Shown piece by piece: positions 54,027-62,832 of a stretch of 64,000 nt of DNA. The DNA is from Brevibacterium sp. RIT 803. GTDB taxonomy: Bacteria; Actinomycetota; Actinomycetes; Actinomycetales; Brevibacteriaceae. The notes below the pieces were generated by a model. The model ran no database searches, had not been told where the DNA came from, and was given only the letters and a program-made list of their open reading frames with translations. How positions within the stretch are numbered: position 1 is the stretch's first letter; every line of letters starts with the position of its first letter. The position numbers and the translations under genes were made by a program. Location: contig NZ_JAFEMW010000001.1 of NCBI RefSeq assembly GCF_016892625.1, positions 992,001 to 1,056,000 on the forward strand, written 5' to 3'.

Positions 54027-55769
54027 TCAGTCGCGGGGTTCGATCGTGTCCACAGTGATCGTCGATTCATTCGAGCGTGCAGATTCGGCGGTCTTCTCCA
54101 CGGCGTCTGCCTTGAGGTTCTTCAGCGGCCGGGCCAGGTAGCTGCCGAGCACCGCGCCGACGGCCAGTGCCGCATTGGCAAGAATCGCGGTGAACAGCGA
54201 GGACAGTCCCACTGCGAAGGACGTCGTCTCGGTTTCGGCGACGATCTGGTAGACGGCGGTGAAGATCGACAGCCCCTGCAGCAGGGTGTAGATCGCGGGA
54301 ATCATGAGAACGATGGCAGGCGCGCCCAGCCGCAGGGACAGCGGTCGTGCAAGGAAACCGCTCACGGTTGCCGCCAGCAGACTGGCGAGGACATTGTCGA
54401 TCTCGAGGACCGTCAGCACCGTGATCGTGATGTAGGAGGCAAGACCGACGAACGCAGCCGGCAGGATGAACCGCCGCGTCGACTGCATGGCGACGACGGC
54501 CGCCATCGAGACGACCGCCGCTGCGATCATCGAGGCGATTGCGGTGAGGACGTGTACGCCGGTCTTGGGCACGAGAACTTCGATCGGGTCGAGGCCGATC
54601 GCCTCGCCGGTCACCACTCCCAGTGCCAAGCCCGAAACGATGCCGGCCAGGGTCAGGACCACTCCCACCATTCGCCCGGCCGCGGTGAGCGGAAAGTTCG
54701 TCAGGGCGTCTTGGACAGACGAATACAAAGACTGAGTCGGCAGAAGCAGCACGATTCCGGCAGCAACAAGGTACTGCGGCGATTCGATGATGCCGAAGTT
54801 CCCAGCCACCATCGCCACCAGGGTCGCGATCGCAGCCTGCAGCGTGGTGATGAAGAAATTGGGCAGACTGGTGCGGCCGATGAACTTGCCGCTCTCCCGG
54901 ATGAAGATCGCCATGACGATTCCGAGGACTGCTGTCACGGCTCCGCCGCCGAGCAGCACGACGAGACTGCCGACCATCAGCCCCCAGGCTCCTGTGACGA
55001 ACCAGTCCTGATAGGGACGTCGCTGCGACCTGATGGCGTCGAGGCGGTTGCGTGCGTCGTTGAATCCGATGGTGCCCGCAACCAGATCGGTGACGAGCTT
55101 GTGCACGGAGCCCAGCTTCGCGAAGTGGATGGATTCGCCCCTGTTGACTCGCATGACGGTCATGAGACGGCCGTCAGAGGTCGAATAGTGCACGGTGAGG
55201 GTGTTCGATGTCAGATCCACCTGCGCAGTCGTCAGCCCGAAGGCCGCGCACGCCGCGATGACGGAGACTTCGATGTCGGAGGTGCCCGCACCGGCACGCA
55301 TCATGATCGCGGCGATGTCGGCCGCGAGGTCGAGGACCATCCTGGCCTCGTCCTCGGCGGGCTCGTTGGCCTGCACCGGAGCCTTGTACGGGCTGCCTTT
55401 GAGGGCCGTGACGATCGGCACCGGCTGGGTGTTGACCGAGGCACCGGAGACGAGTCTGCCCACGGTGCGTCTGGCCACGCGCTGTGCGACCCGTTGGGAG
55501 GCGCCTCTTTGGTCGGCTTTCGGCTTCGACTTGGCTGTCGTCGCTTTCGGTGACTTCGGGCCCCCGGGATCGACGTCCTCGGACTTCAGCGCTCCTGTCG
55601 GTGCTTCGCGCAGCTCCTGCAGTCGCTGCTGACGAGAGAGTTCGAGCAGTTCCTGCAGCGCCGAGGATCCGGCTTCGGCCTGATTCGCACCGTGCTCAGG
55701 TCCGGACGACGGCTGGGCGTCGACCGGTACCTCGGCGGTGGGGGCCTCTTCTGTGCTGTCGTCCGTCAC
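54027..55769 (-). CDS. Threonine/serine exporter family protein (ThrE-type)
   Basis: 580 residues from GTG 55769. After a disordered, charged N-terminus (about 1-135) comes the ThrE/DUF1212 domain (LAADIAAIMMRAGAGTSDIE, then FGLTTAQVDLTSNTLTVHYS) and about ten membrane helices, including the ThrE_2 half. C. glutamicum ThrE exports threonine and serine with protons; the same role is likely here. Its GTG overlaps the amidohydrolase stop (GTGA), so the two form an operon. Confidence 0.92.
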   Translation of the reverse strand: MTDDSTEEAPTAEVPVDAQPSSGPEHGANQAEAGSSALQELLELSRQQRLQELREAPTGALKSEDVDPGGPKSPKATTAKSKPKADQRGASQRVAQRVARRTVGRLVSGASVNTQPVPIVTALKGSPYKAPVQANEPAEDEARMVLDLAADIAAIMMRAGAGTSDIEVSVIAACAAFGLTTAQVDLTSNTLTVHYSTSDGRLMTVMRVNRGESIHFAKLGSVHKLVTDLVAGTIGFNDARNRLDAIRSQRRPYQDWFVTGAWGLMVGSLVVLLGGGAVTAVLGIVMAIFIRESGKFIGRTSLPNFFITTLQAAIATLVAMVAGNFGIIESPQYLVAAGIVLLLPTQSLYSSVQDALTNFPLTAAGRMVGVVLTLAGIVSGLALGVVTGEAIGLDPIEVLVPKTGVHVLTAIASMIAAAVVSMAAVVAMQSTRRFILPAAFVGLASYITITVLTVLEIDNVLASLLAATVSGFLARPLSLRLGAPAIVLMIPAIYTLLQGLSIFTAVYQIVAETETTSFAVGLSSLFTAILANAALAVGAVLGSYLARPLKNLKADAVEKTAESARSNESTITVDTIEPRD

Positions 55770-57046
55770 GGCTCACTGATGAGAGTCGGGCCGAATGGGT
55801 CCGCCACATCGGCAGAACCTGCTGCGGCGTCGAACTCGAAGACCTTGCGGCCGGAGACGAACACCTGATCGGCGCGGGAGTTCAGGTCGAGTGGGTTACC
55901 GGACCAGATGACGAGGTCAGCGTCGCGACCCGGTGCCAGTGAGCCGAGACGGTCATCGAGTCCGAAGATCGCGGCCGGGTTGATGGTCAGCGCTTCGAGC
56001 GCGATGACCGGGTCGAGGCCTTCCTTGACGGCCAGGGAGGCTTCATGGATGAGGAAGTTGATGGGGATGACGGGGTGGTCGGTGGTCAGGGCGATGCGCA
56101 CCCCGGCCTTGGCCAGGGCACCTGCAGTGGCCAAGGTGCGATCGCGCAGCTCGACCTTCGACCGGCTGGTCATGAGGGGGCCGAGAATGACGTCGATGCC
56201 CTTGTCGGCGATGTAGTCAGCGATCTTGTGGCCCTCTGTGCCGTGGTTGATGACCAGTCGGTAGCCGAATTCTTCGGACAGTCGGATGGCCGTGGCGATG
56301 TCATCGGCGCGGTGGCAGTGCTGGTCGAAGACGAGTTTTCGCTCAAGGACATCTGCCAGGGTCTCTTTCGCAAGGTCACGTTCGAAGGGTGTGCCTTCGG
56401 CTTCGGCGTGGGCCCGCTTCGCCAAGTAGTTCTGCGCATCGACGAAGGCATCGCGGAAGATCTTCGCAGTTCCCATACGCGTGGACGGGGTGACGTTCCT
56501 CTCACCGTAGACGCGCTTCGGGTTCTCTCCCAATGCGGACTTCACGGACAGATCCTGCGTCACGAGCATCTCGTCGACGATCCGACCCCAGGTCTTGACG
56601 AAGGCGGTGCGCCCGCCGATCGGATTGCCCGATCCTGGCTTGATGAGCGCCGAGGTGACTCCCCCGCGCAGTGCGTCCTTGAATCCGACTTCGCTCGGGT
56701 CGATGCCGTCGAGAGCACGCACACCGGCACCATTGGGATCCGTCATCTCGTTCGTATCGTCACCTGACCAGCCTTCACCATCCTCATGGACGCCGAGGTG
56801 GCCGTGGGCTTCGATGAATCCCGGCAGGACCCAGCGTCGACCGGCGTCGATGACCTCTGTGCCGGCAGGCAGATTCTGTGCGGAGTCGGCGCCGGATTCC
56901 ACCGAGGCGATGGTTCCGTTCGAGACCAGGATCGTGCCGGATTCGATCGGTTCGGCACGTCTGCCGTCGGCGTCTGCGATGGGCACAATCCGAGCATTCG
57001 TGATGGCGAAATCAGTGATCTCGGGAACCGGAACCGAACGATACAT
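55766..57046 (-). CDS. Amidohydrolase family protein
   Basis: 426 residues with the metal-dependent TIM-barrel hydrolase plan: an N-terminal beta-sandwich (ITNARIVPIADADG), GFIEAHGHLGVHEDGEG with the HxH metal pair, DQHCHRADDI, VINHGTEGHK, LTTDHPVIPINFL with the late Asp, and the closing GLDDRLGSLAPGRDADLVIW. It is closest in style to imidazolonepropionase-like or adenine-deaminase-like proteins of unknown substrate. GAAGGAG precedes ATG 57046. Confidence 0.9.
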   Translation of the reverse strand: MYRSVPVPEITDFAITNARIVPIADADGRRAEPIESGTILVSNGTIASVESGADSAQNLPAGTEVIDAGRRWVLPGFIEAHGHLGVHEDGEGWSGDDTNEMTDPNGAGVRALDGIDPSEVGFKDALRGGVTSALIKPGSGNPIGGRTAFVKTWGRIVDEMLVTQDLSVKSALGENPKRVYGERNVTPSTRMGTAKIFRDAFVDAQNYLAKRAHAEAEGTPFERDLAKETLADVLERKLVFDQHCHRADDIATAIRLSEEFGYRLVINHGTEGHKIADYIADKGIDVILGPLMTSRSKVELRDRTLATAGALAKAGVRIALTTDHPVIPINFLIHEASLAVKEGLDPVIALEALTINPAAIFGLDDRLGSLAPGRDADLVIWSGNPLDLNSRADQVFVSGRKVFEFDAAAGSADVADPFGPTLISEP

Positions 57047-57206
57047 TGTGCTCCTTCTGCAGTGACCTTCAACGATGAGATCCGTCTCGATTCGAGTCTA
57101 CGCCAGGCGATCGGCACTGGTCACGACGCGGTGCCGCCGGGGTCTGTTGCAGCCCGATCCGTGTGAGGCAAGGCGGTCCGACCTACTTCAGGCAAGGCCG
57201 ATTCAG

Positions 57207-57212
57207 TATAGT
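57207..57212 (+). promoter_or_regulatory. Candidate -10 box (TATAGT) for the SGNH/alpha-beta hydrolase operon
   Basis: TATAGT, 36 bases before ATG 57249. Two AGGCAAGGC copies (about 57,165 and 57,190) lie just upstream and could be a regulator site. No good -35 is visible. Confidence 0.4.
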
Positions 57213-57248
57213 TCTGAGTCAGAGAACCAATGAGAGAAGGGCCCTGCG

Positions 57249-58043
57249 ATGCTCCAGACCATCACGTCATATGTCGCGATCGGCGACTCCTTCAGTGAAG
57301 GACTGATGGACCATGACCCCAACCAAGAGGACCGATACTTGGGATGGGCCGATCGTCTGGCCGGCAAGCTCGTCGACTCTCCAGTGGGCAGTTCCGAGCT
57401 CACCTACGCCAACCTGGCCATCCGCGGGCGTCTCCTCGATCGGATCATCGATGAGCAGGTGCCCAAGGCACTCGCGCTCAAACCCGACCTGGTCAGCTTC
57501 TGCGGCGGCGGCAATGACTGCCTGCGCCCGACGGCCGACATCGATGACTTGGCCGATCAGTTCGAACGCGCCGTCGTCGCCTTCCGCGAAGCCGGCATCG
57601 AGGTGCTCATGTGCAACGGCTTCGACACGGAGATCAGCTCACCTCTGATCCGCGCGGTCCGTCCGCGCGTGGGCATCTACAACACCCACCTGTGGTCGAT
57701 CGCGCAGCGTCACGGTTGCCACATGATCGATGTCTGGGGTCTGCGCCCGCTCTACGCCGGCAAGAATTGGGCCGATGATCGGATCCACCTCTCCCCCGAA
57801 GGCCACGACCTCGTCGCCGATCAGGCATTGGCCACCTTGGAGAGCGGACACTCGCTGCCCGTAACAGGGTTCGCGATGCCAGCGCGCCCGACGCGGCCGA
57901 TCCGCGCCGCAGTCAGCGAGGAGTCGAAGTGGGCCCGAGAGCACTTCGCTCCCTGGGTCGGTCGGCGCCTGCGCAGACAGTCCTCGGGCGACAAACTCGA
58001 TGCGAAGCTGCCTGAACTGACACGCGTGCGCAAACCCGAATGA
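57249..58043 (+). CDS. SGNH/GDSL hydrolase
   Basis: 264 residues. Catalytic blocks of the SGNH fold: YVAIGDSFSEGLMDHD (Ser), NLAIRGRLLD, VSFCGGGNDCLRP (Gly/Asn oxyanion hole) and DDRIHLSPEGHDLVADQ (Asp-x-x-His). There is no signal peptide, so it is cytoplasmic. The family covers esterases and acetyl-hydrolases. GAAGG precedes the ATG. It overlaps the next gene by ATGA. Confidence 0.93.
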   Translation: MLQTITSYVAIGDSFSEGLMDHDPNQEDRYLGWADRLAGKLVDSPVGSSELTYANLAIRGRLLDRIIDEQVPKALALKPDLVSFCGGGNDCLRPTADIDDLADQFERAVVAFREAGIEVLMCNGFDTEISSPLIRAVRPRVGIYNTHLWSIAQRHGCHMIDVWGLRPLYAGKNWADDRIHLSPEGHDLVADQALATLESGHSLPVTGFAMPARPTRPIRAAVSEESKWAREHFAPWVGRRLRRQSSGDKLDAKLPELTRVRKPE

Positions 58044-58810
58044 AACAGGACGAGCGCTTTGCCGCCTTGGGTGACGCCGGTGCCGATCTCGGCTCGAAAC
58101 GGGCGGCATTCAGGTGTGAGTACGGAACCGAGTCCGATCAGTTCATTGAGGTCTACGGCGACCCGGGCACCGCCTCGGCAACGGTGATCCTCGTCCATGG
58201 CGGCTACTTCCGTCAGCGCACGGATCTTGCCCATGCCCGGCCCATGGCCGTTGCCCTCGCCGAGACGGGGGTGCTGTGCGTGCTCATCGAGTACCGACGC
58301 GCAGGTGGACAGCCCGACTGCCTCGATGACGTCACCGCCGCCATTGCCTTCGCGAGCGGCTCGCTGTCGGACTGGAATGTGAACGCACGGGCACAAAACC
58401 ATCTTGTCGTGACGGGCCACTCCGCCGGCGGATGCCTGGTGCTGGCCTGGGCGAGCCACCTCGGCGAGGACGGTCCCAAGGTCCGGCTCAGACCCTTGGC
58501 GCCGATCACCGACCTGTTCCGGGAGGTCGAGGACGGGCTGGGCGACGGTGCGGTGCTCGACTACATGGGTGGGCGGCCGGAGAAGGATCCGGTGCCGTAT
58601 CTGCGCGAGGATCCGCGTTCTCGAGTGCTGCTCATCCCCTCTCGAGTGGACCTGCGCATTCTCCACGGCGACCGGGACCAGACGGTCGACATCGGTTTCT
58701 CACGGACGTTCCCGGCCCGTCTGACCATTGCCGAAGGTGCCGATCACGCCGACCTCGTCGATCCCGAATCGCCCTACTTCCCACTCACGGTCGACACGCT
58801 TCTGCGCTGA
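58040..58810 (+). CDS. Alpha/beta hydrolase, possible kynurenine formamidase
   Basis: 256 residues. Alpha/beta-hydrolase features: oxyanion HGGYFRQRTD (HGG motif), nucleophile Ser in VVTGHSAGGCLVLAW, Asp in LRILHGDRDQTVDI and His in EGADHADLVDP. The HGG plus GHSAGG pattern and the length match bacterial arylformamidases (kynurenine formamidase) and related esterases. The neighbouring tryptophan 2,3-dioxygenase makes N-formylkynurenine, the substrate of such an enzyme, so I favour that role; it is inference. Co-translated with the SGNH hydrolase. Confidence 0.75.
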   Translation: MKQDERFAALGDAGADLGSKRAAFRCEYGTESDQFIEVYGDPGTASATVILVHGGYFRQRTDLAHARPMAVALAETGVLCVLIEYRRAGGQPDCLDDVTAAIAFASGSLSDWNVNARAQNHLVVTGHSAGGCLVLAWASHLGEDGPKVRLRPLAPITDLFREVEDGLGDGAVLDYMGGRPEKDPVPYLREDPRSRVLLIPSRVDLRILHGDRDQTVDIGFSRTFPARLTIAEGADHADLVDPESPYFPLTVDTLLR

Positions 58811-58825
58811 ATCGACCCGTGCGGG

Positions 58826-59677
58826 TCACCTGCCGACGGCAACCTTCCGGACGTGATCGCGTGCAGACTCTGCGTACGTGGCGCGCAGGTCGGCGAAGAG
58901 TGTGACGCTCCTCTGACCGGGCCAGCCAGCGGGCAGGGCGCTGGGTGGAAGGCCCGGATCGACGTAGGGGATCATCTTCCAGTCGTCGACGCAACGCAGC
59001 CACAGCACGAATGCTTCACGGGGTTCGGGACGTGGCTGCGGGTCTGAGCTCTCTGCCCGCGGCGCGGCGAGTTCGTACCGGTGAAGGAACTCGGTGTGCC
59101 GGGCAGCGAGAGTGTCCAGATCCCACCATTTCGCCGCGGTCTGAGCGAAGGGCTCGGCCGTCAGCGGTGTCGCCGTGATGAAGATCGTCGCCCGCTCTCG
59201 GACGTCGAGGTGCTCCAGAGCATCCTCGACCTCGGCTCGCAGATGCCCCGGAGCAATCCACAGTCCGTCAGTGACCGCGCCGAAGCCCAACCCTGTCAGC
59301 GCTCGGCGCAGCTGAACTCGTTTGGACCGGTCCACCTCGGGCACGGAGTAGGACACGAGGCACCAGGGTTCGTCGTCCTTCTGTCCACGGTAGGAGAAGA
59401 TCCGGCGATCGCCGCGTTCCAGGTCGGTCACGGCTGCGGGATCCAATCGATACCCGGCCACGGCCTCCCGCTCCTCGGGGAGGAGCAGACCCTTGCCCTT
59501 GAGCCTTGAGACCGCGCTGCGGGCCGAGGAGTTCGACACCCCGGCGGTGGCGAGGAGCTCAAGCAGAGCGGCGACCCGAATCCACCCGCCCAGCTCGCGC
59601 AGGTAGAGCCCGACGAACGTCCGCAGCAAGGAGGTCGGGTTGCCGGGCGTGTGATCGAGATCGACGATCGGACTCAG
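58826..59677 (-). CDS. PaaX-family transcriptional regulator
   Basis: About 283 residues. N-terminal winged helix ([20 protein letters not shown], then [20 protein letters not shown]), a central Cas2-like/PaaX domain ([34 protein letters not shown]) and a C-terminal helical domain ([30 protein letters not shown]). PaaX proteins respond to aryl-CoA or related aromatic metabolites. The start is uncertain: no ATG or GTG is in range. CTG 59677 overlaps the dioxygenase stop as CTGA and includes the whole HTH; TTG 59629 is the orthodox alternative. It lies downstream of the dioxygenase on the same strand. Confidence 0.85.
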   Translation of the reverse strand: MSPIVDLDHTPGNPTSLLRTFVGLYLRELGGWIRVAALLELLATAGVSNSSARSAVSRLKGKGLLLPEEREAVAGYRLDPAAVTDLERGDRRIFSYRGQKDDEPWCLVSYSVPEVDRSKRVQLRRALTGLGFGAVTDGLWIAPGHLRAEVEDALEHLDVRERATIFITATPLTAEPFAQTAAKWWDLDTLAARHTEFLHRYELAAPRAESSDPQPRPEPREAFVLWLRCVDDWKMIPYVDPGLPPSALPAGWPGQRSVTLFADLRATYAESARDHVRKVAVGR

Positions 59678-60573
59678 AGCCCCGGACCATTCGCGGTGCC
59701 GGGGCCGTTTTCGATGCCGGTTCGGATGTCGAAGAGCTCGGGGAAGAATGTCAGGTCGAGTGCCTTCTGCAGGAAGCCGACGCCGCTCGACCCGCCAGTG
59801 CCTCGCTTCATTCCGATGATCCGCAGCACCGTGCGCATGTGCCGGTAGCGCCAGAACTGGAAGTTCTCCTCCAGGTCCACGAGCTCTTCGCAGCTCTCGT
59901 ACTCCAGCCAATAGTCCTGCGGGTTCTCATAGATGATCCGGAAGGTGTCGAGAAGCTCCTCATCGAAGGTGTGCGCTACGCTCACATCCCTGTCCAGAAG
60001 TCGCTGCGGAACCGGAAGGCCTCGGCGGGCGAGGGCACGCAGGAACTCGTCGTAGACGCTTGGCTCGTTGAGGTACTTTTCGAGCTGCGCACGGGCTTCG
60101 GGCTCACCGTCGAAGACCTGCAGCATGCCGGCGTTCTTATTTCCGAGCAGGAACTCCACGGCCCGGTACTGCCAGGACTGGAAGCCCGATGACTGGCCCA
60201 ACTCATCGCGGAAGCCGACGTATTCGCTCGGTGTCAGCGTTGCAAGCACCGACCACTGCTCCGTCAGGGTCTTCTGGATGTGCTTGACTCGGGCGATGCG
60301 CTTGAGAGCCAGCTGGAGCTGGTCGCTCGCGATGAGGCTGCGCGCGTCGAGAAGTTCGTGGATGACGAGCTTGAACCACAGCTCAGTGGTCTGGTGCTGA
60401 ATGATGAACAGCAGCTCGTCGTGGTGGACCGGTTCGCTGACGGGGTGCTGAGACGTCAGCAGGCGGTCGAGGCTGAGGTAGGAGCTGTAGGTCATCGTCG
60501 ACCGCAGGTCCGTGTGGATGCCGTCTTCGAGATCCCGTTCGTTCCTGGCCGCTGTGGAGTCGTCATGAGTCAT
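59674..60573 (-). CDS. kynA: Tryptophan 2,3-dioxygenase
   Basis: 299 residues. The haem enzyme that opens the indole ring of L-tryptophan to N-formylkynurenine, first step of the kynurenine pathway. Signatures: [17 protein letters not shown] [32 protein letters not shown] (active-site His and Arg-region helix), [18 protein letters not shown], the proximal haem His in [10 protein letters not shown] and the substrate loop [14 protein letters not shown] 60573 follows TAGACT by seven bases, so it is probably leaderless. Kynureninase is not in the window. Confidence 0.96.
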   Translation of the reverse strand: MTHDDSTAARNERDLEDGIHTDLRSTMTYSSYLSLDRLLTSQHPVSEPVHHDELLFIIQHQTTELWFKLVIHELLDARSLIASDQLQLALKRIARVKHIQKTLTEQWSVLATLTPSEYVGFRDELGQSSGFQSWQYRAVEFLLGNKNAGMLQVFDGEPEARAQLEKYLNEPSVYDEFLRALARRGLPVPQRLLDRDVSVAHTFDEELLDTFRIIYENPQDYWLEYESCEELVDLEENFQFWRYRHMRTVLRIIGMKRGTGGSSGVGFLQKALDLTFFPELFDIRTGIENGPGTANGPGL

Positions 60574-60580
60574 GACAAGC

Positions 60581-60586
60581 AGTCTA
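60581..60586 (-). promoter_or_regulatory. Candidate -10 box (TAGACT) for leaderless kynA
   Basis: TAGACT, seven bases, ATG 60573 on the minus strand. Confidence 0.5.
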
Positions 60587-60622
60587 TTGCAATCTACGTC
60601 CGCACGGACTGATCCTGCAACA

Positions 60623-61006
60623 TCACTTCGCCCCGGGCCTGCGTCGCTCGGGCGCGGCGATCTCGCGCACCTGCTCGACGAGGCTCTTCCACTCCCCCGG
60701 CATCTCGGCCTCGCCGAAGCGCACCAGGCCGAAGCGACTCTCGATCACATAGACATACCTGTCGGCCCCAGCACCAAAACCGCTGGCAGCCTGCGAGGTC
60801 GCTTCGCCCTGCCACGGGAGTTCTGCCACTTTCGGGCCGATCTCCTCCCGGTGCTCACTCGAGTCGATATCGAGGTCCCAGACGAGCAGCAGCCCGCCGA
60901 TCCCACCGCTGCGCTCGACGATGAGATGGCCGAAGCCGTCGCCGCGACCGCTGCTCCCGTCCCTCGCACCGGCGAAGTCGCTCGGGCGGGGCGTCTCCTC
61001 ACTCAC
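60623..61006 (-). CDS. Emfourin-type protealysin inhibitor
   Basis: 127 residues from GTG 61006, which overlaps the M4 protease stop as GTGA. After a polar Ser/Gly/Asp start, the part [40 protein letters not shown] and LVEQVREIA matches the emfourin family, small inhibitors encoded beside protealysin-like proteases. It would bind the protease inside the cell and restrain it until release. The overlap couples protease and inhibitor production. Confidence 0.85.
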   Translation of the reverse strand: MSEETPRPSDFAGARDGSSGRGDGFGHLIVERSGGIGGLLLVWDLDIDSSEHREEIGPKVAELPWQGEATSQAASGFGAGADRYVYVIESRFGLVRFGEAEMPGEWKSLVEQVREIAAPERRRPGAK

Positions 61007-62127
61007 CAGCTGCTCCCCACGTTTCCGCGGCCGGCCCCACGCGTGACGCCCACTGCGTCCCAGCTTTGGACGAGCGCGTCGTGAACGTCGGATCCCTCTC
61101 CGAACTGGGCGACAGCCTCGGCGATGGTCAGGGCCGCGAAGCCAGCGAAATCGGTGCGGGTGGTGATATCGGATCCGGTCAGCACGGCGAACCACACCTG
61201 CCCCACGGTCTCCCATGCCGGGCCGCCGAGGCGGGTGGCAGCGAGCGCGAAGGCGCGGTTGGGGATGCCGGAGTTGAGATGGACCCCGCCGTTGTCGGAC
61301 TCCGTGGTGACGAAGCGGTCCATATGGTCAGGCTGCGGGTCTGCGCCGAGGACATCATCGTCGTAGGCGGTCCCGGGCGCGAGCATCGAACGCAGCGCTG
61401 CGCCGGTGACCTCGGGGGTGAAGATGCCGGCGCCGATGAGCCAAGTGGCATCCTCGGCGTTCTGCCCGGAATCGTACTGTTCGGTCAGAACTCCGAAGAC
61501 GTCGGCGCAGTGTTCGTTGAGCGCACCGGGCTGCCCGAGGTACTCGAGGTCGGCGGTATGGCTGATGACGCCGTGACTGAGTTCGTGGCCGATGATCGAC
61601 AGCGACCCGGTGAAGCCGGTGAAGACCTCGTCGTCGCCGTCACCGAAGACCATGAGCCGTCCATCGAAGAAGGCGTTGTCGTAGTCCTGGCCGTAGTGGA
61701 CGCTCGCGATGAGCGGCATCCCCTTGCCGTCGAGCGAGTTGCGGTCAAAGGCCTCGGCGAAGAGTGAGTAGGAGGCGCCGAGGCCGTCGTAGGCCTCGTT
61801 GACCGCCTCGTCTGAGACCGACTCCTCACCCTCGCTGCGGACGAGGACTCCCGGCAGGGTCTCGGTGCCCTGCGCGTCATGGACGAGTCGGTTCACCCCG
61901 GCACTGGCACCGATGACCTGAGAGTGCATCGCACCCTGGGAGTCCCTCGCTCCTTCATCCGGCTTAGTCACCGGCGTGTAGCGCAGGCCCTCGGCGCGCA
62001 GGTTGCGACAGAACTCGTCGGAGACCTGACAGCTGCGCGCGGCTCGGGCAGCTCGGGGAAACTTCTCGCCTCCGCGTTCGGCGATCGCATCGAGCAGGTA
62101 AGGCGGGATGACATGGCGAAGGCTCAT
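61003..62127 (-). CDS. Protealysin-like M4 (thermolysin-family) metalloprotease
   Basis: 374 residues from ATG 62127; the frame is open much further upstream but homology starts here. No signal peptide. A short protealysin-type propeptide (HVIPPYLLDAIAERG) precedes the catalytic domain: zinc site HELSH in SIIGHELSHGVISHTADL, third ligand Glu in LNEHCADVFGVL, substrate Asn/Ala region and His in NGGVHLNSGIPNRAF. Short propeptide, lack of signal and linked inhibitor define the protealysin group, which acts on host or competitor proteins after unusual export. It is divergent from an ArsR-type regulator. Confidence 0.93.
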   Translation of the reverse strand: MSLRHVIPPYLLDAIAERGGEKFPRAARAARSCQVSDEFCRNLRAEGLRYTPVTKPDEGARDSQGAMHSQVIGASAGVNRLVHDAQGTETLPGVLVRSEGEESVSDEAVNEAYDGLGASYSLFAEAFDRNSLDGKGMPLIASVHYGQDYDNAFFDGRLMVFGDGDDEVFTGFTGSLSIIGHELSHGVISHTADLEYLGQPGALNEHCADVFGVLTEQYDSGQNAEDATWLIGAGIFTPEVTGAALRSMLAPGTAYDDDVLGADPQPDHMDRFVTTESDNGGVHLNSGIPNRAFALAATRLGGPAWETVGQVWFAVLTGSDITTRTDFAGFAALTIAEAVAQFGEGSDVHDALVQSWDAVGVTRGAGRGNVGSSW

Positions 62128-62172
62128 ATGACCAGGGTGCCACTTCTGTCCGTGCATCGAATGGGAATTCAA

Positions 62173-62218
62173 TGCAAACTTTTCCTTGCAAAGCTTTCTT
62201 TGCAAGCGTATCTTTGCA
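62173..62218. promoter_or_regulatory. Nested symmetric operator between the protease and its divergent regulator
   Basis: Inner repeat CTTGCAAAG-N4-CTTTGCAAG (62185-62206) and outer repeat TGCAAA...TTTGCA (62173-62178 and 62213-62218) share exactly the same centre (62195.5). The right side overlaps the -10 box and reaches three bases from the regulator ATG, while the left side is 46 bp from the protease start. It is most simply an autoregulatory operator for the ArsR-type protein. Confidence 0.7.
62209..62214 (+). promoter_or_regulatory. Candidate -10 box (TATCTT) for the ArsR-type gene
   Basis: TATCTT, six bases, ATG 62221; it lies inside the nested operator, so bound regulator would block its own promoter. 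Confidence 0.5.
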
Positions 62219-62220
62219 CT

Positions 62221-62832
62221 ATGGCTGAAGAACCAGACTCTCCGACACCGATCCGCACCCTTGGCCCCGATGCACTCAAGGGACTCGCCCATCCGCTGCG
62301 TGTCGAAATCTACGACGCACTGTCCAAGTTCGGTCCGCAGACGGCGACGAGTCTGGCCAGCAGGCTCGGCGAGTCGACAGGTTCGACCAGCTACCACCTG
62401 CGTCAGCTCGCCCGCCACAACTTCATCCATCAGGTTGAGGGCACCTCCGGCGGGCGAGCGAAGTGGTGGGACCGCTCCCCGGGTGCGATCGACGTCAGCC
62501 GAAACGCCGCCAAGGATGACCCCTCCGCCAGCGCTTCGACCGGCTTCATCCTGCGTGAGTGGACCAGAAACCGCACTCGTGCGCTTGAGGACTTCGTCGA
62601 CGCTCTCAACTCGGACGATCTGTTGCCCGATGCATGGGCCGATGCGGCGGCGATCGATACGAGCAATGTGCATGTCACGCCTGCCCAGCTCCGGGAGATC
62701 AACGACCGGGTGCACGAAGTGATCGACGCCGTCGTCACGGAATTCCGCGGCCGCAACGACCCCGGATCCCGTCCCGTGCAGATCCAGTTCAATGCCTTCC
62801 CCCTGACCGATGGAGAGGAAACCCCATCATGA
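62221..62832 (+). CDS. ArsR-type winged-helix regulator
   Basis: 203 residues. The HTH is clear at 14-80: LKGLAHPLRVEIYDALSKFG, QTATSLASRLGESTGSTSYH, LRQLARHNFIHQVEG. There is no cysteine pair for metal sensing. The C-terminal half (REWTRNRTRALEDFVDALNS and LREINDRVHEVIDAVVTEF) is helical and probably dimerises or senses a ligand. It likely controls itself and the divergent M4 protease/inhibitor genes through the nested palindrome. It overlaps the following gene by ATGA. Confidence 0.88.
   Translation: MAEEPDSPTPIRTLGPDALKGLAHPLRVEIYDALSKFGPQTATSLASRLGESTGSTSYHLRQLARHNFIHQVEGTSGGRAKWWDRSPGAIDVSRNAAKDDPSASASTGFILREWTRNRTRALEDFVDALNSDDLLPDAWADAAAIDTSNVHVTPAQLREINDRVHEVIDAVVTEFRGRNDPGSRPVQIQFNAFPLTDGEETPS

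Noticed and set aside
54552-55553. 333-codon plus-strand open frame opposite the ThrE-type gene
   Set aside because: His/Asp/Arg-rich shadow of a hydrophobic membrane protein.
61003-62715. 570-codon version of the M4 protease
   Set aside because: The upstream part is antisense to the ArsR-type regulator and crosses the nested operator; protealysin homology begins at ATG 62,127.
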